Shown piece after piece: positions 9,831 to 16,551 of a stretch of DNA of 64,000 bases; the first letter of the stretch is position 1; every line of letters begins with the position of its first letter. This stretch comes from Flagellimonas meishanensis. Lineage in GTDB: Bacteria; Bacteroidota; Bacteroidia; Flavobacteriales; Flavobacteriaceae. Position numbers and translations under genes: made by a program. The stretch lies in NCBI RefSeq assembly GCF_019880545.1, contig NZ_JAINVW010000001.1:620001-684000 (forward strand). Reading direction: 5' to 3'. The notes below the pieces were generated by a model. The model did no database searches, had not been told where the DNA came from, and saw nothing but the letters and a program-made list of their open reading frames with translations.

Positions 9831-10781
9831 ATGTTGAAAATCAGTCGGGAAGACATTCAAATCATTGGCGAACACAGCAATTGGCCGGAAAAGTCCATCT
9901 CCAAGGCGTTGAGAGAACATGTTTATAGCAGTAAGGCTTCTTGGCATCGCTTTATTTCCATTTTCCTGTTGGTCCTTGGTGTTTCCTTTTCCATTTTGGG
10001 CATTGTTTTCTTCTTTGCCTACAATTGGGACTCCTTGCACAAATTTGTTAAAATAGGAATTTTGGAAAGCTTGGTCGTTCTGGCCACAACGGCAGTCTTT
10101 TTTACATGGAAAAAACCGCTGGTACAAAAAATAGTGCTTACGGCTTCTGCCATGTTGGTAGGCGTGCTATACGCGGTTTTTGGACAAGTATATCAAACAG
10201 GGGCGAATGCGTACGATTTTTTCCTGGGTTGGACCTTATTTATAACAATCTGGGCCGTGGTATCCAATTTTCCCCCTTTGTGGGTCATTTATATTGGATT
10301 GATAAACATAACCGTAGTCCTCTATGCCGAACAAGTGGCCAACGATTGGTCGGAAATGTTTGTTTTTGCACTGCTTTTTAGTATCAATACCCTGTTTTTG
10401 GTTTTGTTCCTGTGGCTCCCAAAATTTCTGCCCCTTAAAACTTCCCCGGGCTGGTTCACCAATGTTTTGGCGCTTACGGCAATTTCATTCAGCACTATTG
10501 GAATAGTAAAAGGGATTGGTGTGGGCCATGATGATTTTTTGGCTGTATTGGCGGTAATGGCCTTGGTGGTTTATAGTCTAGGTATTTGGTACGGTCTGGC
10601 CATGAAAAAAAGCTTTTATCTCGCCATAATTCCTTTTAGCGTGATTATCATTCTAAGTTCCTTTCTTTTGCATGAATCCGATGGTGCCGGTATGCTGTTG
10701 GCCATAGGGGTTTTTATTGTGATCAGTGTTTCCCTGTTGATCCGCTTTCTCAACAAAATTCAAAAAATATGGACGAGCTAG
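9831..10781 (+). CDS. DUF2157 domain-containing membrane protein
   Basis: A 316-residue integral inner-membrane protein. I start it at the ATG at 9831 (MLKISREDIQII); an upstream in-frame TTG would add an unconvincing leader. About 45 soluble N-terminal residues with a helical, DNA-binding-like look are followed by roughly nine hydrophobic helices. The segment FGQVYQTGANAYDFFLGW is characteristic of DUF2157. The gene overlaps the DUF4401 gene by 13 bp, which in turn overlaps the GDYXXLXY gene, so all three form one translationally coupled unit. The function of the trio is not established. Confidence 0.85.
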   Translation: MLKISREDIQIIGEHSNWPEKSISKALREHVYSSKASWHRFISIFLLVLGVSFSILGIVFFFAYNWDSLHKFVKIGILESLVVLATTAVFFTWKKPLVQKIVLTASAMLVGVLYAVFGQVYQTGANAYDFFLGWTLFITIWAVVSNFPPLWVIYIGLINITVVLYAEQVANDWSEMFVFALLFSINTLFLVLFLWLPKFLPLKTSPGWFTNVLALTAISFSTIGIVKGIGVGHDDFLAVLAVMALVVYSLGIWYGLAMKKSFYLAIIPFSVIIILSSFLLHESDGAGMLLAIGVFIVISVSLLIRFLNKIQKIWTS

Positions 10782-11845
10782 AACAAAAAATGCGTCTTTT
10801 GGAGACAATACGATCTCAGGAGGCCGAGAGTTTCAAGGTAGATGAGCAGGGCATTCTGGCCGCGTACAAAAAAAGGAGTGCAAACACCTCCGGTTTGGCC
10901 ATTAAGATACTGTCCATTTTTGGTGGCATCCTTAGCGCTTTGGCATTTCTTGGATTTTTATTGATTTTGGAAATCTACGATTCCAGCACAGCCATGTTGG
11001 TCGTTGGGTTGGGTTTCATCGCCGCCGCCATTTTGATAAGCAATCGGTTCGAAAGGCTTATTTTGGACACTTTTGGTGTATCCCTCTATGTGTTGGGTTT
11101 CATTTTGTTCGTAATCGCCTTGTTTTCATTGGATTTCCATGAAGATCACATCATTTTCATGGTCATGGTCATGGCCTTGTTGACCCTTTTTCTTGTTAAA
11201 AACTATGTACTATCCTTTATTTCGGTGCTCACCGTTGCGGTTTCCCTACTGTTGTTCATTATTTCCAAGGATGCTTACGAAGCCATTCACTTCTATATTA
11301 TAATGTATGCCGTGGCCCTAACAATTTTTGTGTTGGAGGAAGCTGCGCTAATGGCTTTGGCTCCGAAACTAATATCACTGTACGACCCATTGCGAATCGG
11401 TTTGGTTTTTTCCTTGCTGATCGGGCTTATTGCGCTTGGCAAGGACGGACTTATCCCCGTATCCAAGAATACGGTATGGGTTTCCTCGATCGTATCCATT
11501 TTACTGATCCTCTATCTTATTAAGCGTGTACTGCTCGACCTTGAGGTAAAGCAAAAACCAAGACAATATTTAATCTTTTTACTGACCTTGGCAACACTTT
11601 TGCCCACGCTTTTTGCACCGGCCATCGCTGGATCGCTGCTTATTGTCTTGCTGAGTTTTAAGGTCAATTACCGCACAGGGTTTGTGATTGGGGTATTGGC
11701 CCTGATATACTGCATTGGCCAATATTACTATGATCTTAACATTTCCCTGCTAACAAAATCACTGCTCCTTTTCTCATCAGGTGTGGTGTTTCTTGTGTTT
11801 TATCTTTTTTTCAACAAAAAGCCCGGTCCAAATGAAAACGTATAG
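10769..11845 (+). CDS. DUF4401 domain-containing membrane protein
   Basis: A 358-residue polytopic inner-membrane protein. The N-terminal ~45 residues are soluble and predicted helical (KRSANTS precedes the first membrane segment), followed by about ten transmembrane helices; the C-terminus is short and polar (NKKPGPNENV). The assignment to DUF4401 rests on its position between a DUF2157 protein and a GDYXXLXY protein, an arrangement seen in many bacteria, and on the overall profile. Both neighbours overlap it (13 bp upstream, 14 bp downstream). No catalytic residues can be pointed to. Confidence 0.8.
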   Translation: MDELEQKMRLLETIRSQEAESFKVDEQGILAAYKKRSANTSGLAIKILSIFGGILSALAFLGFLLILEIYDSSTAMLVVGLGFIAAAILISNRFERLILDTFGVSLYVLGFILFVIALFSLDFHEDHIIFMVMVMALLTLFLVKNYVLSFISVLTVAVSLLLFIISKDAYEAIHFYIIMYAVALTIFVLEEAALMALAPKLISLYDPLRIGLVFSLLIGLIALGKDGLIPVSKNTVWVSSIVSILLILYLIKRVLLDLEVKQKPRQYLIFLLTLATLLPTLFAPAIAGSLLIVLLSFKVNYRTGFVIGVLALIYCIGQYYYDLNISLLTKSLLLFSSGVVFLVFYLFFNKKPGPNENV

Positions 11846-12320
11846 TGCATTGCTCATTGGCGCCAACTTGATTTTCTTTTTGGGGCTTTTCAATTACGAA
11901 GTGGCGCAAAAGGAACAACTCTTGTCCGAAGGCAAACTAGTGCTGCTGGAACTGGCTCCAGTAGATCCAAGATCTTTGATGCAGGGTGACTATATGGACC
12001 TTCGCTATGCCATTTCCGAAAATACTTTTGACGACAGCATTCCCAAAAGAGGGTACGTAGTTCTAAAACTGGATTCCCTGGGTGTTGGGCAAAAGGTGCG
12101 CTTACAGGAAAACACGCTGCCCAGGGCCGATGATGAGTTGGCCATTGGATACCGTCTAAAGGGTTGGGGGGAAATCAATATAGGTGCAGAGTCCTATTTT
12201 TTTCAAGAAGGCGAAGGTGAAAAATATGAGTCCGCCAAGTATGGGGGTGTCAAAGTGGATGTAGATGGAAACAGCATTCTGGTCGGATTGTTCGATGCCA
12301 ATCAAAACAAGATAGAATAA
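11832..12320 (+). CDS. GDYXXLXY domain-containing protein
   Basis: A 162-residue protein with one N-terminal membrane segment (residues ~4-20, LLIGANLIFFLGL) and an extracytoplasmic domain containing the name-giving motif GDYMDLRY. I start it at the ATG at 11832, which overlaps the DUF4401 stop by 14 bp; a longer open frame reaches back to 11781 but would add residues with no support. GDYXXLXY proteins are regularly encoded beside DUF2157 and DUF4401 genes and are thought to form a membrane module with them; the biochemical role is unknown. It is followed after 14 bp by the methyltransferase gene, which has its own promoter-like element. Confidence 0.88.
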   Translation: MKTYSALLIGANLIFFLGLFNYEVAQKEQLLSEGKLVLLELAPVDPRSLMQGDYMDLRYAISENTFDDSIPKRGYVVLKLDSLGVGQKVRLQENTLPRADDELAIGYRLKGWGEINIGAESYFFQEGEGEKYESAKYGGVKVDVDGNSILVGLFDANQNKIE

Positions 12321-12323
12321 TCC

Positions 12324-12331
12324 TATTTTTG
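12324..12331 (+). promoter_or_regulatory. -7 element of the methyltransferase gene
   Basis: TATTTTTG is an exact match to the Bacteroidetes -7 consensus TAnnTTTG. It ends three bases before the ATG at 12335, so transcription would start at or next to the start codon, giving a leaderless message. No convincing -33 TTTG is present at the right distance, which lowers confidence. Confidence 0.45.
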
Positions 12332-12334
12332 GGC

Positions 12335-13582
12335 ATGCAACTATTAAAGGTCTGTGAACTTTTTGCCGGCGTGGGTGGCTTTCGGTTGGGCCTCGAAAGC
12401 ACAGGGCACTATGAAGTGGTCTGGAGCAACCAATGGGAGCCTTCAACCAAGGCCCAACATGCCTCCAAGGTATATGGGGCCCGATTTGGAACCGAGAACC
12501 ACTCCAACACCAATATTGAGGAGGTGCCAACTTCAGAAATCCCGGACCATGACATTTTGGTGGGTGGATTTCCCTGTCAGGATTATTCCGTGGCAACAAC
12601 CTTAAAAAATTCCAAGGGACTCATCGGAAAAAAGGGCGTGCTATGGTGGTCCATTCACCGCATACTCGCTGAAAAAGAAAACAAGCCCAAATACCTTTTT
12701 CTGGAAAATGTGGACCGGTTGCTTAAGTCTCCCTCCGAACAAAGAGGCCGTGATTTTGCCATCATGCTCCGAAGTCTGTCCAATCTGGGCTATGCCGTGG
12801 AGTGGCGGGTGATCAATGCTGCGGAATATGGTATGCCCCAACGCCGCAGGCGAATTTTTTTTCTTGCTTATCACCGTTCCAGTGCCGTTTTCGAAGCATT
12901 GGAAAAATCCAGCCCTTCGGACTGGGTGCTTACCAATGGTATCATTTCCTCTGCTTTTCCATTGGAATCCGATGCAGAAAACACACGCAACTTTGAACTG
13001 GGGCGAGACCTGGTTTCACTGTCGAAAAATTTCAACGCCGGAAAAGGGCCTTCTCCCTTTTTAAATTCAGGCATCTGCGTCAACGGAAAGGTGTTTACGA
13101 GTAAGACCAAGCCATGCTTTGACGGTCATAAAGCAGTTTTAGGCGATGTCCTACAAAATGGGTCTGCGGACCCATCACTCTATATTGATGCCGACAGTTT
13201 GCCCAAATGGGAATATTTAAAGGGCTCAAAAAAAGAAACGCGCAAAACCAGGACCGGTTTTGAATATAGCTATAGCGAGGGAAGCATGGTGTTTCCCGAT
13301 GCGCTGGATCAACCTTCCAGAACCATTATCACGGGAGAAGGCGGTAAATCTCCCTCCCGTTTTAAACACGTGGTCCAGACCTCCAAGGGACTGCGAAGAC
13401 TTTCACCAATAGAATTGGAGCGGTTGAACATGTTTCCAGACAATCACACTAAATTGGACGGCATTTCAGATGCCAAACGCGCATTTTTCATGGGAAATGC
13501 ATTGGTGGTGGGTGTTGTGGAAAAGATAGGTGCGGCCCTGTTCCAGAAAATCGAGGTCCTTGAAAAGCAACTTCAAAGCTGA
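12335..13582 (+). CDS. DNA (cytosine-5-)-methyltransferase
   Basis: A 415-residue C5-cytosine DNA methyltransferase that transfers a methyl group from S-adenosylmethionine. The ordered motifs are present: I, FAGVGGFRLGLE (residues ~9-20); IV, GGFPCQDYS with catalytic Cys81; VI, ENVDR from Glu124; VIII, QRRRRIFFLAY. A late motif X region (FFMGNALVVGVV) closes the fold, so it appears complete. The variable region between VIII and IX should set the recognition sequence, which I cannot read. Its 3' end overlaps the next frame, which carries a PD-(D/E)XK-like motif, so the pair looks like a type II restriction-modification system. I chose the ATG at 12335 over an upstream TTG. Confidence 0.94.
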   Translation: MQLLKVCELFAGVGGFRLGLESTGHYEVVWSNQWEPSTKAQHASKVYGARFGTENHSNTNIEEVPTSEIPDHDILVGGFPCQDYSVATTLKNSKGLIGKKGVLWWSIHRILAEKENKPKYLFLENVDRLLKSPSEQRGRDFAIMLRSLSNLGYAVEWRVINAAEYGMPQRRRRIFFLAYHRSSAVFEALEKSSPSDWVLTNGIISSAFPLESDAENTRNFELGRDLVSLSKNFNAGKGPSPFLNSGICVNGKVFTSKTKPCFDGHKAVLGDVLQNGSADPSLYIDADSLPKWEYLKGSKKETRKTRTGFEYSYSEGSMVFPDALDQPSRTIITGEGGKSPSRFKHVVQTSKGLRRLSPIELERLNMFPDNHTKLDGISDAKRAFFMGNALVVGVVEKIGAALFQKIEVLEKQLQS

Positions 13583-14168
13583 TTTGGCCAAAGAAAAAAA
13601 ATTAGCCACCTTACTGGATTCCTATTACGAAAAGCACTTTGTTTTTTATGGTTTTGAGCGTGTCACAAATCTAAAACAGCAGCTGAAGGGCATAGATCTG
13701 GTCCTGACCCATAAAAAGTCGCAAAACACCTTTTTTGTGGATGAAAAAGCTCAATTGGATTATGTGAACGAAACCCTGCCCACTTTTGCCTTTGAGCTTT
13801 GCTATGATAAAAATGGTGTTGAAAAACCGGGCTGGCTATTCGATGTTTCCAAAAAGACCCATTTTTATGCCTTGATAACCAGTATTTTCTCCGATGAGGA
13901 TGGGGTTTTCACCTCGTGCAACATCACCTTTGTTAACCGGCGCATGTTGGTTGCTCATTTAGCCGGCCTAGGTTTAACAGAAGAGTTTTTTTGGCACCTT
14001 ACCCAGAAGCAGGGTGTGGCCCACGGGAAAATTGTGTTGGAACAACTCAATCCAAAAAAAGAAGGGTATCTGTTCTTTTCAACCAAAAACAAGGCCGAAA
14101 AACCAGTGAATCTTATCTTGAAATTGGATTATTTGATTGCCGTTGGCGTGGCAAAAAGATTAATTTAA
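13530..14168 (+). CDS. Putative type II restriction endonuclease (PD-(D/E)XK-like)
   Basis: An unrecognised protein of up to 212 residues directly coupled to the cytosine methyltransferase. Its early part contains GIDLVL (Asp56), 15 residues later FVDEKAQ (Asp71-Glu72-Lys73), the spacing and strand-loop-strand context of a PD-(D/E)XK nuclease active site. Gene partnership with a solitary C5 methyltransferase supports a restriction role. The start is uncertain: GTG at 13530 overlaps the methyltransferase by 53 bp, while TTG at 13560 or 13584 would give a shorter overlap or none; the conserved-looking part begins near LATLLDSYYEK. The 3' end overlaps the convergent acetyltransferase by 4 bp. 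Catalytic activity is inference from motif and context. Confidence 0.62.
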   Translation: MRPCSRKSRSLKSNFKADLAKEKKLATLLDSYYEKHFVFYGFERVTNLKQQLKGIDLVLTHKKSQNTFFVDEKAQLDYVNETLPTFAFELCYDKNGVEKPGWLFDVSKKTHFYALITSIFSDEDGVFTSCNITFVNRRMLVAHLAGLGLTEEFFWHLTQKQGVAHGKIVLEQLNPKKEGYLFFSTKNKAEKPVNLILKLDYLIAVGVAKRLI

Positions 14169-14608
14169 CTTGTCTGGAGCATCCTTACGTGCGGAATACC
14201 ATCCTCCAAATACTCCTCCCCAATCGCCTTAAAGCCCAATTCCGTATAAAACTTGGTCAAATAGGTTTGGGCGGAAATTTCTATGGTAGGATGTGTGTAC
14301 CTTTCCTTGGCAGCGGATAAAGAGGCTTGCATGATTAGTTTCCCATAACCGAATTTTCGTTGGTCCGGGGCCACAACCACCCTGCCAATGCTGGTGTTTT
14401 CAAAATAATCTCCCGGAGCAAACATCCGTGTGTAAGCAACAAGTTGTCCATCATCCTTGCCCATTACATGGATTGCCTTATGGTCCTTGTTGTCCAAATC
14501 CTGGTATACACAATCCTGTTCCACCACAAAAACGGCGGATCGCAATCGCATTATTTGATATAATTCGCTTGTGGAAAGCTCATCGAATGTCTTGACCTGT
14601 ACCTGCAT
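14165..14608 (-). CDS. ElaA-family GNAT N-acetyltransferase
   Basis: A 147-residue acyl-CoA-dependent N-acetyltransferase of the ElaA branch. Typical features are the N-terminal LRSAVFVVEQDCVYQDLDNKD segment, the acetyl-CoA pyrophosphate-binding loop region VVVAPDQRKFGYGKLIM and the late LTKFYTELGFKAIGEEY. I start it at the ATG at 14608, which overlaps the stop of the CDF transporter as TGATG; a longer frame starting at 14641 would lie inside that gene. The stop overlaps the convergent restriction-type gene by 4 bp. Physiological substrate unknown. Confidence 0.87.
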   Translation of the reverse strand: MQVQVKTFDELSTSELYQIMRLRSAVFVVEQDCVYQDLDNKDHKAIHVMGKDDGQLVAYTRMFAPGDYFENTSIGRVVVAPDQRKFGYGKLIMQASLSAAKERYTHPTIEISAQTYLTKFYTELGFKAIGEEYLEDGIPHVRMLQTS

Positions 14609-15525
14609 CAGTCCTGAACTATTACACTTTTGGAATCGCATTTGTCAAATTCCGGTTGGATATTGACATGGTTGATACCGTGTTTATGGTAAACATGTTC
14701 TTCTATTTCTTCCAAGATCTTATCGAACTCCGATAGCTTAATGTCTTCCTTGAAATCAATGTGGGCTTCCATATGGACTTCCTCTTCATTGAGCTGCCAT
14801 ATATGCACATGGTGCACATTTTTGATGGGCTCTAAGGTGCAGATGGACTCCACAATTTCCTGAACAACTATTGACCTGGGGGTGAACAGCATCAAGACTT
14901 TTGTGGATTCCTTCAGCAGATCATAACCCATATAAATAAGGTAAACACCTATCAACATTGTTAACACCGCATCCACCCAATACACCTGATATAACTTCAT
15001 TAACAATCCCCCTACCAACACCGCCACTGATGCCATCATATCCGTCAATAAATGCAGATAGGCCGATTTCATGTTCATGTTTTCCTTGGAGTCCTTTTTT
15101 AGCAGCAATACACTGAAACCGTTGGCCACAATGCCCAAAATGGAGAGCCATATTACAAGGTTTGATTCTATTTCTTGGGGTTCCAAGAGTCGCTCTACTG
15201 CTTCTTTCATCAATACTACGGCCACCACGATCAAGGTGGCGGCATTGACAAAGGCTGCCATGATCTCGGCCCGTTTATATCCGAAGGTCTTTAAACTGGA
15301 TGCTCTTTTTTTGCCCAATCGTGCTGCCACATAGCTGATGATCAAGGAAAGAACATCACTGAAGTTGTGCAAGGCGTCCGACAACAGTGCCAAACTCCCT
15401 GAAATGATTCCGCCCACAACCTGGGAAACGGTTATGGCGATGTTTAGAAAAATGGATATAAGAAGGTTCCTTCCCTTTAAGTCGTTATGGGAATGTGAGT
15501 GATCATGGTGATGGTGGTGGCCCAT
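14608..15525 (-). CDS. Cation diffusion facilitator (CzcD/ZitB-type) metal exporter
   Basis: A 305-residue inner-membrane Zn2+/Cd2+/Co2+:H+ antiporter. The N-terminus is a histidine-rich metal-binding tail (MGHHHHHDHSHSH). Six transmembrane helices follow; helix II carries the DALHNFSD metal site and helix V the second pair (WVDAVLTM). The cytoplasmic C-terminal domain (~215-305) has the ferredoxin-like CDF fold with HVHIWQL and MEAHIDF. The gene lies 3 bp downstream of rpiB and shares a TGATG stop/start with the acetyltransferase, so rpiB, this gene and the acetyltransferase are one transcript. Confidence 0.93.
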   Translation of the reverse strand: MGHHHHHDHSHSHNDLKGRNLLISIFLNIAITVSQVVGGIISGSLALLSDALHNFSDVLSLIISYVAARLGKKRASSLKTFGYKRAEIMAAFVNAATLIVVAVVLMKEAVERLLEPQEIESNLVIWLSILGIVANGFSVLLLKKDSKENMNMKSAYLHLLTDMMASVAVLVGGLLMKLYQVYWVDAVLTMLIGVYLIYMGYDLLKESTKVLMLFTPRSIVVQEIVESICTLEPIKNVHHVHIWQLNEEEVHMEAHIDFKEDIKLSEFDKILEEIEEHVYHKHGINHVNIQPEFDKCDSKSVIVQD

Positions 15526-15528
15526 AGA

Positions 15529-15960
15529 TTAGCGACAGGATATTTTCTCTATTCTTCGTTCATGACGACCGCCATCAAAATTGGTGTTCAAAAACGTTTC
15601 CACCATCTCCAATGCCTGTGGCAAGGAGATGAACCTTGCCGGAAGGCTTAGAATGTTGGCGTCGTTGTGCTCTCGGGCCAATGCGGTAATTTCCTTGTTC
15701 CAACAGAGCGCACCACGAACTTTTTGGTGCTTGTTTATGGTCATTGTGGCCCCATTTCCACTACCGCAGAGCACTATGCCCATATCCGCATTGCCCTCTT
15801 CCACATCTTTGGCCACGGGATGGGTAAAATCAGGATAATCCACACTGTCCGTCCCGTCCGTCCCATAATTTATTACCTCTATGCCCTTGGATTTTAAAAG
15901 TCCGACAATGGCCAGTTTATAGTCTGTTCCTGCATGATCGTTTCCTATGGCAATTTTCAT
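15529..15960 (-). CDS. rpiB: Ribose 5-phosphate isomerase B
   Basis: A 143-residue RpiB/LacA-LacB-family isomerase interconverting ribose 5-phosphate and ribulose 5-phosphate in the pentose phosphate pathway. The N-terminal GNDHAGTDYK segment and the central CGSGNG anion-hole loop, with its upstream catalytic Cys, are characteristic; the C-terminal HERRIEKI is also typical. It is first in a three-gene minus-strand operon with the metal exporter and acetyltransferase. A -7 element lies 26 bp upstream, and the gene-free stretch beyond separates it from the divergent rnr gene. Confidence 0.94.
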   Translation of the reverse strand: MKIAIGNDHAGTDYKLAIVGLLKSKGIEVINYGTDGTDSVDYPDFTHPVAKDVEEGNADMGIVLCGSGNGATMTINKHQKVRGALCWNKEITALAREHNDANILSLPARFISLPQALEMVETFLNTNFDGGRHERRIEKISCR

Positions 15961-15986
15961 ATCCCTTATATTAAAAACCTATATTA

Positions 15987-15994
15987 CAAAGGTA
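15987..15994 (-). promoter_or_regulatory. -7 promoter element of the rpiB operon
   Basis: On the minus strand this reads TACCTTTG, an exact TAnnTTTG match, ending 26 bases before the rpiB ATG. A good -33 TTTG is not evident at the expected distance. Confidence 0.5.
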
Positions 15995-16334
15995 CAATTC
16001 TTTTTAAGCAGGGTTGTTGATATGATTATTTAAAATATATCCACTGGGTTAAAAAACAGTTGATTACATTTTTCAGTTGCTTGTTGATCATTTGATGAAA
16101 ACTTACAAAAAATGAATTTTGATTTCTGGGAATATTTTTGGAATAGACTATTTTTTTATTTGGTCAAACAGAATTGATCTAAAAACAATCAACCAGTTAA
16201 GAACACGTTTTGTGAGTAATCAACACTAAAAGCTGTATTTACTTTTCAATAGAATGTTGTTGAAACCATTTATTAAAAACCGTTCATAAAACACCTAATC
16301 TTTTGATTTTGAAATCAAACATGGGCTGAGAAAT

Positions 16335-16343
16335 TGTGGATAA
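16335..16343. promoter_or_regulatory. Perfect DnaA box
   Basis: TGTGGATAA, the reverse complement of TTATCCACA, the consensus binding site of the initiator DnaA. It stands near the centre of the candidate origin among several one- or two-mismatch relatives. Confidence 0.55.
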
Positions 16344-16551
16344 ACTCTTTTACCTGTTCAAGACAACTATTTGGATGGAAATTTATACCACAAATCAACA
16401 AGCTATCATCACCACCATTTTATATTAAATTTTAAAAAAGGAAATATTTAGTATTTAATTAATGTTGATAAATACGTATTTGGACGTGTTGCTCTTTATT
16501 TCCTGTGTATGCCGGTTTATAATTTGTATTTTTCGCAAAACAAAAATGTAA

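Larger units (their letters stand above)
15961..16551. other. Gene-free AT-rich region with DnaA-box-like repeats; candidate oriC
   Basis: This 591-bp stretch lies between divergent rpiB and rnr and contains no plausible gene. It holds a perfect DnaA box, TGTGGATAA (16335-16343), and at least six further 9-mers of the form TGTTGATnn or close to it: 16015-16023, 16058-16066, 16082-16090, 16217-16225 (reverse), 16392-16400 (reverse) and 16463-16471 (TGTTGATAA, one base from the perfect box). ATATCCACT at 16037-16045 is a 7/9 match. The stretch 16416-16465 is almost pure A/T and could be the unwinding element. Such clustering in one intergenic region is the usual sign of a replication origin. 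Gene orientation around it is mixed and dnaA is not in the window, so this remains a candidate. Confidence 0.5.
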
